Below, in pieces: positions 53,753 to 62,371 of a stretch of DNA of 64,000 bases. A program made the translations under genes and the position numbers. A model generated the notes under the pieces. That model was not told the DNA's origin. It made no database searches and worked only from the letters and a program-made list of their open reading frames with translations. The DNA is taken from assembly GCF_016629665.1 (NCBI RefSeq), contig NZ_JAEPRQ010000001.1:1-64000 (forward strand), in the 5' to 3' direction. The stretch is from Paracoccus caeni. GTDB lineage: Bacteria > Pseudomonadota > Alphaproteobacteria > Rhodobacterales > Rhodobacteraceae. Position 1 is the stretch's first letter. Every line of letters starts with the position of its first letter.

Positions 53753-54595
53753 TCAGCGGAAGAGCGACAGGATCGCGGACGGTGCTTGGTTGGCAATCGA
53801 CAGCGCCTGGATTCCAAGCTGTTGTTGCGTTTGCAGCGCTTGCAAGCGCGCCGATGCTTCTTCCATATCGGCATCGACCAACGAGCCAATCCCGACCTTC
53901 AGCGAGTCCGCGAGTTTACCCACGAAGTTCGCCTGATCCGCGATCCGGGCACCAGCCGAGCCCAATGCCGCGGTACCGTTGATAGCGAGATCGATCAATG
54001 CTTCAATCTCACCCACGGCGGTCTCTGCAGTCGCTTGGTCGGTAATCGGCGTCGGCGCAGCGCCGACGATGTCAGCCTCGAAATCGACCGAGTTGACCAC
54101 GATCGAGTTAACCGTTGTCGTCGCCGATCCGACGGTGCGGTCAAGCGACGCGATAACCGTGAAGGTGCTGCCGCCATCAATGCCGTCTGTGCTAAGCAGG
54201 TTGACCCCGTTCAGCTGCGTGCCGGAAACGATCGACGTGATCTGGGCCATCTTGTCTTCGATTTGGGTCTGCACCTTGTCGAATTCAAAGCCGTCTGTAC
54301 CAGCGTTGTTCGCGAGGATCTTCATATCAGTCAGATACTTCACGACAAGATCCGCCCCGGTTTCAGCAGTTTTCACCGTCGCACCTGCGACGTTGAGGCT
54401 GGACTGGATGGACTTGAATGCCGACTGGTCGGTCTCCATGACCTTAGAGATCGCCCAGATTGCCGCGTTGTCCTGAGCGCTGGCGATCGACTTGCCGGTC
54501 GCGACCTCGGCCTGCGCCTTGTTCAGGCTTGCATTCACGTTTTTAAGCGTTTGCAGCGCGACAATAGCGCCATTGTTGGTCAGAATGCTGGACAT
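53753..54595 (-). CDS. fliC: Flagellin
   Basis: A 280-residue flagellin with conserved D0/D1 ends: MSSILTNNGAIVALQTLKNVNASLNKAQAEVATGKSIASAQDN start and the ASARLQALQTQQQLGIQALSIANQAPSAILSLFR end. The central variable part is short, as usual in Rhodobacterales. It starts at ATG 54595 behind GGAGGACAAT; the upstream frame extension into the leader is rejected. It is followed by flaF and flbT. Confidence 0.95.
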   Translation of the reverse strand: MSSILTNNGAIVALQTLKNVNASLNKAQAEVATGKSIASAQDNAAIWAISKVMETDQSAFKSIQSSLNVAGATVKTAETGADLVVKYLTDMKILANNAGTDGFEFDKVQTQIEDKMAQITSIVSGTQLNGVNLLSTDGIDGGSTFTVIASLDRTVGSATTTVNSIVVNSVDFEADIVGAAPTPITDQATAETAVGEIEALIDLAINGTAALGSAGARIADQANFVGKLADSLKVGIGSLVDADMEEASARLQALQTQQQLGIQALSIANQAPSAILSLFR

Positions 54596-54613
54596 ATTGT
54601 CCTCCGATAAAAG

Positions 54614-54628
54614 GGTGCTTTGCACCCG
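54614..54628 (-). promoter_or_regulatory. Leader hairpin next to the flagellin ribosome-binding site
   Basis: A 6-bp GC stem (GGGTGC at 54614-54619 with GCACCC at 54623-54628) and 3-base loop, followed on the minus strand by TTTTATC and then GGAGG and the start. It resembles a terminator placed in the leader, or the leader structure recognised by FlbT. Both are inference. Confidence 0.5.
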
Positions 54629-54769
54629 TGTTGAAGGGATCGGCCTTCTGACCTGAAGGCGTTGCCGCCCGCTGCATCTTTCTCGATACAGGCACAGTTC
54701 TAAACCGTGCTCCTTGATAATTAGTAAGTTTCCGACCCCAACTCAAACGCCGCTTTCGTTGAATTTTAT

Positions 54770-55087
54770 CTAATATCGACGCGATGTACTGTCGCATATG
54801 CTTGAGCGGGTCATTTTGCCGCTCTCATCATATACATCGAAATTATGGGCCAAATCAGTAATTCTGACGATCCGCTCCATCGCACGGCGCATACCGCGGT
54901 CAGAAGCCTCGGCGAGCAAGCTGAGTTCGGCGAGAGCTGCGGCTATTTTTTTTCGCTCGGTGAGCGTCATGTCTTGTGCTGCGATTGACAAAGAAAAACG
55001 TTCAATTTCTTCTAATGCCGCAGCGGAATTTCCCGCGATGATCGGGCGTTTCACAGCCGTCAGTCGAGCCCTGAGTCGCGATTTCAT
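54770..55087 (-). CDS. Small helical flagellar-cluster protein, unrecognised
   Basis: A 105-residue, Arg/Ala/Glu-rich helical protein (MKSRLRARLTAVKRPIIAGN, FSLSIAAQDMTLTERKKIAAALAELSLLAEASDRGMRRAMERI). The ATG overlaps the stop of the flgJ-like gene (ATGA), so the two are coupled. I do not recognise the family; the size and helical nature would suit an export chaperone such as a FlgN-like protein, but that is only a guess. Confidence 0.6.
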   Translation of the reverse strand: MKSRLRARLTAVKRPIIAGNSAAALEEIERFSLSIAAQDMTLTERKKIAAALAELSLLAEASDRGMRRAMERIVRITDLAHNFDVYDESGKMTRSSICDSTSRRY

Positions 55088-55329
55088 GCAGGCCTCTCGC
55101 TATCGATGCGAAGCCTGAAGTCCAGTTTCTCTGCCAATATAGATGCGTAGCGCTCGGTCAGAAATGTAGCGAATTGATCCTCTCCCGTGCCGCCGCCGAA
55201 AGCTCCTTGCCGTGCCGACGGGCCGCAGTATTTCAACATTTCCTCAAGAAACGCCTGCTCTAACCTCTCGTTCGAGGGAGGCCTGCCTTTCGGGGTGTCA
55301 GCGTGAACCGACATTGTATCAATACGCAT
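55084..55329 (-). CDS. FlgJ-like rod-binding protein
   Basis: An 81-residue protein matching the rod-binding domain of FlgJ: LEQAFLEEMLKYCGPSARQG followed by AFGGGTGEDQFATFLTERYA. It lacks the muramidase domain, as in most alphaproteobacteria. The start is ATG 55329 behind GGAGAAA. It probably caps the growing flagellar rod. Confidence 0.8.
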   Translation of the reverse strand: MRIDTMSVHADTPKGRPPSNERLEQAFLEEMLKYCGPSARQGAFGGGTGEDQFATFLTERYASILAEKLDFRLRIDSERPA

Positions 55330-55425
55330 AAAATTTCTCCCACATTCTGCTGGAAATCATAAATACAAGAGAGCAGTAAATTATTGGTAAGGATCCTCGA
55401 TTATAAGGTTCGGACCAAGGTGGAT

Positions 55426-56556
55426 ATGATGCACGGGTTGAACCTAGGAAAAGTTACCGAAGTCAAAGTGGAAACAGCGGTGCGCGTTGCCGCTGTATTG
55501 CCGGATATGCTGCAGGTGCTGCAGGTGCTGGAGGATGCGCCTGTATTCGAGGCATCGCTTGGCGAATCCGCGACAGATCGTGTCGATTCGGTCGCGCAGC
55601 CGATGGAGGTTAGCTGTGCGCCTGAGACGATTACCGAAGTAGTCGGTGCGCGTGATGAGTGTGTTCCCGACGAGGACGTGCCGACTTTAGAGGCTAACGA
55701 TGATCGAGCGTGGCTGACCGATCCTGCCGCTGCAAGCGTTGCTCTTGAAGCCATTATCGGCGGCTGGACAGGTATATGCAGTATAACCGCTTCTCCGAAC
55801 AAATCTGAGGTTTTGCGCATAGCTACAGCGCCTGCTGCAAGGCCAGCTTCGGTGCAGTCGTCTGAAAATAGCGACGGGGAGATCGAAATCCTTCCAACCT
55901 CGACAGATATCGAAACCGTTGGCGGAGAGCCGTTGGTAAATGCGAAGCATCCAGCAAAGCCTGCGGCGGAAATCGACACTGGTGACGCTGAAAATCCCGC
56001 CATTCTGGCTTTAGATCCGGAAAGTCCGAACAACCCGCGCGAAGTCAACTCGATAGACGCGGGGCTCGAGGGAGACTGGCCGCCTAACATCTCGCATGCT
56101 GGCAGCGTACACCGCCCGCTCGTCTCGAGTGATATTCTATTGCGTCCAACGAACCTTCTGACCAGCGCGAAGCTGCGGCACATCACCGATACGGTTGTGC
56201 TGATGAAGGATGAGATGGTCGAAATCACGCTTGCGCCTGAAGAAATTGGCCGGGTCCGTATGGTTTTGTCGCAGCGCGACCATTCCCCGCATCTGATGAT
56301 CTGGGCAGAGCGTCCCGAGGTTCTGGAACAGTTGCGGCGTAGTGCAACCGACCTCCTTCAAAGCTTTCATGAGGCGGGAATTGAGAACGCTTCTTTCGAG
56401 TTCCGCGACAATAGTCCCGGGAACGGTGAGGGATCGTGGCCTGAGGCCAATGGGGAAATCGCTATGGTTGATCCAATCGGACCAGAAATTCTTCAATACA
56501 GCGCTGGCATGATCGGCGTCGCCGCAGGTGCGCGGCGACTTGATATCAGAATGTGA
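55426..56556 (+). CDS. fliK: FliK-like hook-length control protein
   Basis: A 376-residue protein: a long, low-complexity, acidic N-terminal part (secreted ruler region) and a C-terminal FliK domain (about 255-340: MKDEMVEITLAPEEIGRVRMVL, then HLMIWAERPEVLEQLRRSATDLLQSFHEAGI). The L.P..LG.V.V pattern is present as LAPEEIGRVRM. It measures hook length and triggers the FlhB switch. The start at ATG 55426 (AAGGTGG upstream) is preferred over TTG 55384. The N-terminal part has lower GC and unusual composition. Confidence 0.8.
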   Translation: MMHGLNLGKVTEVKVETAVRVAAVLPDMLQVLQVLEDAPVFEASLGESATDRVDSVAQPMEVSCAPETITEVVGARDECVPDEDVPTLEANDDRAWLTDPAAASVALEAIIGGWTGICSITASPNKSEVLRIATAPAARPASVQSSENSDGEIEILPTSTDIETVGGEPLVNAKHPAKPAAEIDTGDAENPAILALDPESPNNPREVNSIDAGLEGDWPPNISHAGSVHRPLVSSDILLRPTNLLTSAKLRHITDTVVLMKDEMVEITLAPEEIGRVRMVLSQRDHSPHLMIWAERPEVLEQLRRSATDLLQSFHEAGIENASFEFRDNSPGNGEGSWPEANGEIAMVDPIGPEILQYSAGMIGVAAGARRLDIRM

Positions 56557-56564
56557 GGAACAAG

Positions 56565-57230
56565 ATGATCACGACCCCCTCGGCGACGACATTCTCTTCT
56601 GCTGCGCCGGGCACGCCTGCCGCGCCGACAACGCCTGCCGGTGGTGATTTCGACACATTCTTGAAAATGCTGACTGCACAGTTGAAGAATCAGGACCCTT
56701 TGAACCCGATGGAGGGGACTGAGTTTGCGGTGCAGCTTGCAACCTTCTCAGGTGTCGAGCAGCAGGCGCAGACGAACAAGTTGTTGAACCAACTTGTCGG
56801 CCAGATGGGTGCTGGCGGCGGTCTGGGGCAAATTGCGACATGGATCGGAAAAGAGGCGCAGACGACAGCCCCGGTTTGGTTTGGCGAGGCGCCCCTGACT
56901 TTGGAGGTCAGCCCCGATCCGACCGCTGAAAATGTCACTTTGATTGCCTTGGATGCCTCGGGTCGGGAAGTCGGGCGCGAAGAGATTGGTCCGGGCAGCG
57001 GGCAAATAGACTGGCTTGGCCGCGACGAAACCGGCGCGAAACTACCTGACGGACTTTATTCGTTCGTCACGGAAAGTAGCCGTGGAGGAGCGGCAATCAG
57101 CGAAAGCCCGGTGGGCGTTTTTGCTCGTATCACTGAAGCAAGAACCGGAGCGGAGGGGACGGAGCTTGTGTTCGAAGGCGGTGGAACAGCCCTCGCCGAT
57201 TCAATTACAGCATTGAGGGTGCCGGACTAA
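56565..57230 (+). CDS. flgD: Flagellar hook capping protein FlgD
   Basis: A 221-residue FlgD with the conserved N-terminal cap region (FDTFLKMLTAQLKNQDPL, then EFAVQLATFSGVEQQAQTN) and the C-terminal FLG-D domain. It starts at ATG 56565 with GAGGA five bases upstream, overlapping nothing but directly following fliK, the usual pair for hook assembly. Confidence 0.93.
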   Translation: MITTPSATTFSSAAPGTPAAPTTPAGGDFDTFLKMLTAQLKNQDPLNPMEGTEFAVQLATFSGVEQQAQTNKLLNQLVGQMGAGGGLGQIATWIGKEAQTTAPVWFGEAPLTLEVSPDPTAENVTLIALDASGREVGREEIGPGSGQIDWLGRDETGAKLPDGLYSFVTESSRGGAAISESPVGVFARITEARTGAEGTELVFEGGGTALADSITALRVPD

Positions 57231-57412
57231 GGCTTGTCATTTTGTTGGGTAGGCGGCGTTCTGTGGGGGATGGGCATTGCGCGGCGGCGATCTGCCGGAA
57301 GCTGCGATAGTGTTGGCGCGAACGTGGTTGACGGGGCGCGGCTTTCGCCCATAACCGGGGTCGAAAATCGGTCGACCGGTGCTCGACTGTCCAAGTCTCA
57401 AGGAACCTCACA

Positions 57413-58099
57413 ATGACCTTTGACCGCAAGATCAAGATCGCTCCGTCGATCCTTTCCGCTGATTTCGCCGATTTCGGGCGCGAGATTCAGGCGATTGAGG
57501 CGGAAGGTGCCGATTGGGTTCATGTCGATGTGATGGACGGCCATTTCGTTCCGAACCTGACCTTCGGCCCGCCCGCGGTGAAGGCGTTCCGTCCGCATGT
57601 TAAGACCTTCATGGACGTCCACCTGATGATCGCGCCGGTCGATCCCTATATCGAGGCCTATGCCGAGGCAGGGGCCGACATGATCACCGCCCATGTCGAG
57701 GCCGGTCCGCATCCGCACCGGACTTTGCAGGCGATCCGTGCAACCGGGAAAAAGGCCGGAATTGCGCTCAATCCCGGCACGCCGCTGGAGGCGGTCGATT
57801 ATCTGCTGGATCTGGCCGATATGGTGTTGATCATGACGGTAAACCCCGGTTTCGGCGGTCAGAAATTCATTCACAGCCAGATCGACAAGATTGCCCGGCT
57901 TCGCGCCATGATCGGCGACCGCCCCATCCATATTCAGGTCGATGGCGGCGTCGATCCGACAACCGCGCCGCTGGTTGCAAAAGCCGGGGCGGATGTGCTG
58001 GTTGCCGGTTCGGCGGTGTTCAAGGGCGGTTCGGTCGAACGCGCGTCGGTCTATGGTGACAATATCCGTGCGATCCGCGCCGCTGCCGAAGGCGTTTGA
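57413..58099 (+). CDS. rpe: Ribulose-phosphate 3-epimerase
   Basis: A 228-residue TIM-barrel enzyme interconverting ribulose 5-phosphate and xylulose 5-phosphate in the pentose phosphate/Calvin routes. Signature stretches: [46 protein letters not shown] and [10 protein letters not shown]. Metal-binding His/Asp residues are in place. It stands alone between flgD and a short-chain dehydrogenase. Confidence 0.95.
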   Translation: MTFDRKIKIAPSILSADFADFGREIQAIEAEGADWVHVDVMDGHFVPNLTFGPPAVKAFRPHVKTFMDVHLMIAPVDPYIEAYAEAGADMITAHVEAGPHPHRTLQAIRATGKKAGIALNPGTPLEAVDYLLDLADMVLIMTVNPGFGGQKFIHSQIDKIARLRAMIGDRPIHIQVDGGVDPTTAPLVAKAGADVLVAGSAVFKGGSVERASVYGDNIRAIRAAAEGV

Positions 58100-58146
58100 C
58101 ATCGCCCCGACCACGGGCTTCCATATCGCGAATTCAGGAGAGCAGC

Positions 58147-58926
58147 ATGGATCTGGGCATCAAGGGTAAACGCGGGCTGGTCTGCGCGGCCTCGAAAGGA
58201 TTGGGGCGCGGTTGTGCCGAGGCTTTGGCCGAGGCGGGCGTCAATCTGGTGATCAACAGCCGGACCGAGGCGGATATCACCGCCACCGCACGCGAAATCG
58301 CCGAGAAATACGGGGTAGAGGTCACACCGGTCGCCGCCGATATCACCACGGATGAGGGGCGGGCGAAGGTTCTGGCGGCGCTTGGTCAGGCCGACATTCT
58401 GGTGACCAATGCGGGCGGGCCGCCGCCCGGCACCTGGACCGACTGGAACCGTGACGACTTCATCAAGGCAATCGATTCGAACATGCTGTCGGCCATTGCG
58501 CTGATGCAGGCTCTGGTGCCCGGCATGATGCAGCGTGGCTGGGGCCGCGTCGTTAATATCACCTCGCAATCGGTCCGCTCTCCCATCGCCGCGCTTGGCC
58601 TGTCGAACACTGCGCGCGCCGGTCTGACCGGCTTTGTCGCGGGCATGTCACGGCAGGTGGCCGGGCAGGGCGTCGTCGTGAACAATATCCTCCCCGGTAT
58701 CCACGCCACCGACCGCGCGATCAGTCTTGATACCGGCGTGTCAAACCAGCAGGGCATCAGCATGGACGAGGCGAGGAAGCGCCGCGAAGCGGGCATCCCT
58801 GCCGGAACCTACGGCATGCCCGAAGATTTCGGCGCGACCTGCGCGTTCCTGTGCAGCCAGCAGGCCCGATTCATCATCGGCCAGAACATCCTCCTGGACG
58901 GTGGCGCGCTGAACGTCACCATCTGA
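58147..58926 (+). CDS. Short-chain dehydrogenase lacking the Tyr-Lys pair
   Basis: A 259-residue SDR-fold protein. The cofactor-binding glycine motif is modified (CAASKGLGRG, 13-22), NAGG is present (88-91) and the catalytic Ser140 (NITSQS) is kept, but the YxxxK motif is replaced by LSNTA (Leu152, Ala156). This is seen in a known subgroup of SDRs annotated as 3-oxoacyl-ACP reductase-like. The reaction is therefore uncertain. The start is ATG 58147 behind AGGAGAGC. Confidence 0.85.
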   Translation: MDLGIKGKRGLVCAASKGLGRGCAEALAEAGVNLVINSRTEADITATAREIAEKYGVEVTPVAADITTDEGRAKVLAALGQADILVTNAGGPPPGTWTDWNRDDFIKAIDSNMLSAIALMQALVPGMMQRGWGRVVNITSQSVRSPIAALGLSNTARAGLTGFVAGMSRQVAGQGVVVNNILPGIHATDRAISLDTGVSNQQGISMDEARKRREAGIPAGTYGMPEDFGATCAFLCSQQARFIIGQNILLDGGALNVTI

Positions 58927-58932
58927 GCGATC

Positions 58933-60402
58933 TTATACCTCCTGCCCGCTGGCGATGCGGTAATCGCGCAGAACCAGCGACAGGTGCCGTCGTCGCGTGG
59001 CAGGATCGGCCAGCGCGGCGCACAGTTTCCGCGCCTTGGCCGTCATTGCTTTGCATTCAGCCGGATGAGCGCGCGCCCAGGCCAGCCTGTCTTCCAGATC
59101 GGCACCGCCGCGTTCAACCGGGATGAAATGCTGCCACGGCTGAAACAGGCCGGTCCAGAACACCTCCCACGCGCTTTCCTCGCGCAGGATCACCGATTGA
59201 CTGTTCACGAGGGACAGGAAGCGGTCCCCTTCGGGCATCTCGGGCGGGCAGTGGATGAAGCGATGGTTCAGCGCAGCCTCATCGCTGATCTGATCGGTCA
59301 CCTGACACAGTTGCGCTTTTTTCGCATGCCAATCCGGCTCGGCCCGCAGCGGATTTCCCAGAAACCCGTCATTTCCATGCCGGTGCAGCCATGGCAGCGG
59401 CCAAAGGAACACATTCTCGGCCCCGGCACGGCGACACGGCGCAATGATCGGCCCTGGCACCGGATGATCCGGGCCGCTGCCCAGCCAGCATTCGGGCCGC
59501 AGATCAAGATGATAGACCTCGCGATCGGTCGCCTGCGCGATATCGTTCACGGCCGAGGTGAGCCGCAGCCGGACCGGCGGCACCGGATCGACGTAAATCC
59601 ATCCATCCACATCCCGTGTCAGCGGCATCAGCTTGCCGTGCCGGTCCCGAACCTCTGCCGCAGCCGCGTCAAAGCGCGCATAATGGCCAGAACAGGCGTC
59701 GAAACCCACCTCTGACAGCCGAACCGCCGCGGGACGCGCCCGTTCCGCCAACGCGACCGCCACATCTTCGCGCTCTTCCACGGCAGGCGTCGGCGCCTCC
59801 AGCATCTGCGACAGGCGAGGCAAATAGCCAGCCCGCCGCTTCTTCCCCGGTACATTCGGCGCATGGCGAAGATCAAACCACGGGGACAGCGCCTGAACGT
59901 AATCCGCCGGTGCGGCGTGATCGATATCGATCTCGATAAACTCGGGCCTGCCCGCGAAATAGGCGCGGCAATCGGCCAGATGCGCGTGCCAGTTCGCCTC
60001 CCAGATATTCGCCAGATCGCCCAGATCCACCCCAAGGATTTGCGCATAGGCCCGCGCATAGGTGCCATCGCGATGCATGTAGCGGCTGATCACCCAATCC
60101 TCGACATTGCGGGTGTTCAGCAGAAAGACCGAACCCGGAAACTGTTCATCCAGAAACCGGAACTCGCGAAACGCCTCGATCACCGGCATGTTCAGATAGC
60201 GCACCGATTCCATGTCGGTGAAGGCGGTCACATCGGCCCAGCGTTGCAACGGTTTCCGCCCGACCAGCTTCGAATAGGCAATATCCTCGGCCAGCGTGCC
60301 GGTTTCCCAATGCACGACGGGAATGTCGTTCATCTGGAACAGGCGGGCGATAAAGGTCGTGCCGCATTTGTTGAAGCCGATCTGAAAGAACTTCCTGCCC
60401 AA
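58933..60402 (-). CDS. Sulfotransferase-CAP10 (GT90-like) fusion protein
   Basis: A 489-residue protein starting at TTG (GGGGAA upstream). Residues 1-190 have a sulfotransferase P-loop (GFNKCGTTFI, residues 9-18, the 5'-phosphosulfate-binding motif) and FLLNTRNVEDWVISR. The C-terminal half ends with the CAP10/GT90 pattern (VNSQSVILREESAWEVFWTGLFQPWQHFIPVERGG region, then DLEDRLAWARAHPAECKAM). Together they suggest surface glycan synthesis and sulfation. The N-terminal part of the GT90 motif set is not obvious, so the C-terminal domain may be incomplete. It converges on the SDR gene, six bases apart. Confidence 0.72.
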   Translation of the reverse strand: MGRKFFQIGFNKCGTTFIARLFQMNDIPVVHWETGTLAEDIAYSKLVGRKPLQRWADVTAFTDMESVRYLNMPVIEAFREFRFLDEQFPGSVFLLNTRNVEDWVISRYMHRDGTYARAYAQILGVDLGDLANIWEANWHAHLADCRAYFAGRPEFIEIDIDHAAPADYVQALSPWFDLRHAPNVPGKKRRAGYLPRLSQMLEAPTPAVEEREDVAVALAERARPAAVRLSEVGFDACSGHYARFDAAAAEVRDRHGKLMPLTRDVDGWIYVDPVPPVRLRLTSAVNDIAQATDREVYHLDLRPECWLGSGPDHPVPGPIIAPCRRAGAENVFLWPLPWLHRHGNDGFLGNPLRAEPDWHAKKAQLCQVTDQISDEAALNHRFIHCPPEMPEGDRFLSLVNSQSVILREESAWEVFWTGLFQPWQHFIPVERGGADLEDRLAWARAHPAECKAMTAKARKLCAALADPATRRRHLSLVLRDYRIASGQEV

Positions 60403-60559
60403 GCCGTTCCCCGCCTTTCGCCGCCCAATGCTGTCCGCGAAAGCGGTGTCCCTGTCAACAACCGCGGTCTGCCTGCCAAAAGAACAAAAGCGCCGCTTCC
60501 CCGACCGGATGCGACAAATTATCTTGCGTCGCGGCCAAACTGCGACTACCTGTCGCCCA

Positions 60560-60722
60560 CGGAATTCGGGAGAAGCTGGCGATAAGCCGGTGCCGAAGGA
60601 GCAGCCGCCCCGGCGAACTCTCAGGCAAAAGGACCGTCTTTCGCAGAACTCTGGAGAGTGGCCGTCAGGCCCGCCGAAGGGATAACGATCTCAGGCGCCC
60701 GTCAGGGCAAGGACAGAGGGGG
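60560..60722 (+). promoter_or_regulatory. Tandem glycine riboswitch
   Basis: Upstream of gcvT there are two consecutive glycine-aptamer signatures: GGGAGA ... GCCGAAGGAGCA ... CTCAGGCAAAAGGACCG (about 60567-60648), then CTGGAGAG ... CGCCGAAGGGATAACGA ... CTCAGGCG ... GGACAGAGG (about 60649-60722). Glycine binding turns on the glycine cleavage operon. The second aptamer ends about 65 bases before the gcvT start. Confidence 0.92.
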
Positions 60723-60785
60723 CATCGCGTGCGGGATCATCCCGTCAACCGATGCCGGCTGTCCGGCAATATCAAGGGAGGCCAC

Positions 60786-61910
60786 ATGGCCGAAGAATTG
60801 CGCCGGACCGGGCTTTACGATCTGCATATTGAACAGGGCGCCCGCATGGTCCCCTTTGCTGGCTGGGAAATGCCGGTGCAATATCCGATGGGCGTGATGG
60901 GTGAGCATCTGCATACCCGCGCCAAGGCCGGATTGTTCGATGTCAGCCATATGGGGCAGGTGCTGGTGACGCCGAAGAACGGCAACCCTGAAACCGCCGC
61001 GCTGGCGCTGGAAACGTTGATCCCCGCCGATGTGCTGGGCCTGCCCCAGGGGCGGCAGCGCTATGGCGTCTTTACCAATGATCAGGGCGGCATTCTGGAC
61101 GATCTGATGTTCGCCAATCGCGGCGATCACTTTCTGCTGGTCGTCAACGCCGCCTGCGCCGATCAGGACATCGCCCATCTGCAAACGCTTGAAGCCGTTA
61201 ACGTGACGCCGGTGACCGATCGCGGCCTTCTCGCGCTGCAAGGCCCGCTGGCCGCCGAAATTCTTGCCACGCTGATCCCTGCTGCGGCTGAAATGCGCTT
61301 CATGGACAGCCAGATCGATGACTGGGACGGCACCGAATTGTGGCTGTCGCGGTCGGGCTATACCGGCGAGGATGGCTATGAAATCTCGATCCCGAATGCG
61401 CGGCTGACGGAATTTGCCCAAGCCTTGCTGGCCCATCCCGATGTCGCGCCCATCGGCCTTGGTGCCCGCGACAGCCTGCGGCTTGAGGCCGGAATGCCGC
61501 TTTATGGTCATGACATGGATACAGGCGTGACCCCGGCACAGGCGGCGCTTGGCTGGTCGATCCCGAAATCCCGCCGCATCGGTGGCGCGCGGGTCGGCGG
61601 CTTTCCGGGCTCGGACACGGTGCTGACCGAACTGACCAACGGCGCCGCCAAGACCCGCCGTGGTCTGCGCCCCGAAGGCCGCGCCCCGATCCGCGAAGGG
61701 GTCGAGATCTTCGAGGGTGAAACCGGCGGCGCCGCGCTTGGCAAGGTCTGCTCGGGCAGCTTCGGCCCCTCGGTCGGCGGTCCGGTCGCCATGGCGATCC
61801 TTGACGCCTCGCTTCCCGACGGCACGACGCTGTGGGCAGAGTTGCGCGGCAAACGCATTCCGGTCACGCTGGCCGCACTTCCTTTCATCACGCCGTCCTA
61901 CAAACGCTGA
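60786..61910 (+). CDS. gcvT: Glycine cleavage system T protein
   Basis: A 374-residue tetrahydrofolate-dependent aminomethyltransferase. Landmarks: LYDLHIEQGARMVPFAGWEMPVQY near the N-terminus, GLFDVSHMGQ, and GYTGEDGYEI with ARDSLRLEAGMPLYGHD. It releases ammonia from the aminomethyl group on GcvH and makes methylene-THF. The start is ATG 60786 with GGGAGG five bases before. It is under the glycine riboswitch. Confidence 0.95.
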   Translation: MAEELRRTGLYDLHIEQGARMVPFAGWEMPVQYPMGVMGEHLHTRAKAGLFDVSHMGQVLVTPKNGNPETAALALETLIPADVLGLPQGRQRYGVFTNDQGGILDDLMFANRGDHFLLVVNAACADQDIAHLQTLEAVNVTPVTDRGLLALQGPLAAEILATLIPAAAEMRFMDSQIDDWDGTELWLSRSGYTGEDGYEISIPNARLTEFAQALLAHPDVAPIGLGARDSLRLEAGMPLYGHDMDTGVTPAQAALGWSIPKSRRIGGARVGGFPGSDTVLTELTNGAAKTRRGLRPEGRAPIREGVEIFEGETGGAALGKVCSGSFGPSVGGPVAMAILDASLPDGTTLWAELRGKRIPVTLAALPFITPSYKR

Positions 61911-61920
61911 GGAGCGACCT

Positions 61921-62280
61921 ATGCTGAAATACACCGAAGACCACGAATGGCTACGCGCCGAGGGCGATGAGATCGTCGTGGGCATCACCGCCCATGCCAG
62001 CGAGCAGTTGGGCGATGTCGTCTTCATCGAGCTGCCCGAAGAGGGCCGTGAGGTCGAGGCGGGCGAAGAGATCGTGGTGATCGAATCGGTCAAGGCAGCG
62101 TCCGACATTACCGCGCCGGTCGCGGGTGTGATCACAGCGGTCAACAGCGCGCTGGCCGACAGCCCGACCGATGTGAACAGCGACCCGCTGGCGGCGTGGT
62201 TCTTCAAGATCAAGCCTGCCGATGCGGCGGCGATCGACAGCTTCATGGACGAGGCCGCCTATAACGACCTGATCGGCTGA
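61921..62280 (+). CDS. gcvH: Glycine cleavage system H protein
   Basis: A 119-residue lipoyl carrier; the lipoylated lysine is Lys58 in [12 protein letters not shown]. The start is ATG 61921, ten bases after gcvT, with GAGGAG upstream. It shuttles the aminomethyl group between GcvP and GcvT. Confidence 0.96.
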   Translation: MLKYTEDHEWLRAEGDEIVVGITAHASEQLGDVVFIELPEEGREVEAGEEIVVIESVKAASDITAPVAGVITAVNSALADSPTDVNSDPLAAWFFKIKPADAAAIDSFMDEAAYNDLIG

Positions 62281-62296
62281 TCTTTTCGGTCATGCG

Positions 62297-62315
62297 CCGG
62301 GCGGTGGCCGCCCGG
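62297..62315 (+). terminator. Hairpin between gcvH and gcvP
   Basis: A perfect 8-bp stem (CCGGGCGG at 62297-62304 with CCGCCCGG at 62308-62315), 3-base loop, followed by TGCTCTTCCTG. It may attenuate transcription into gcvP or stabilise the gcvTH message. Confidence 0.5.
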
Positions 62316-62371
62316 TGCTCTTCCTGTGCACGAACGGTGCACGCACAAAACTGGAACCCAAGGCGAACAAA

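Noticed and set aside
60702..62246. A 514-residue antisense frame across gcvT and gcvH
   Set aside because: It overlaps two certain genes and the riboswitch end; the composition is not protein-like.
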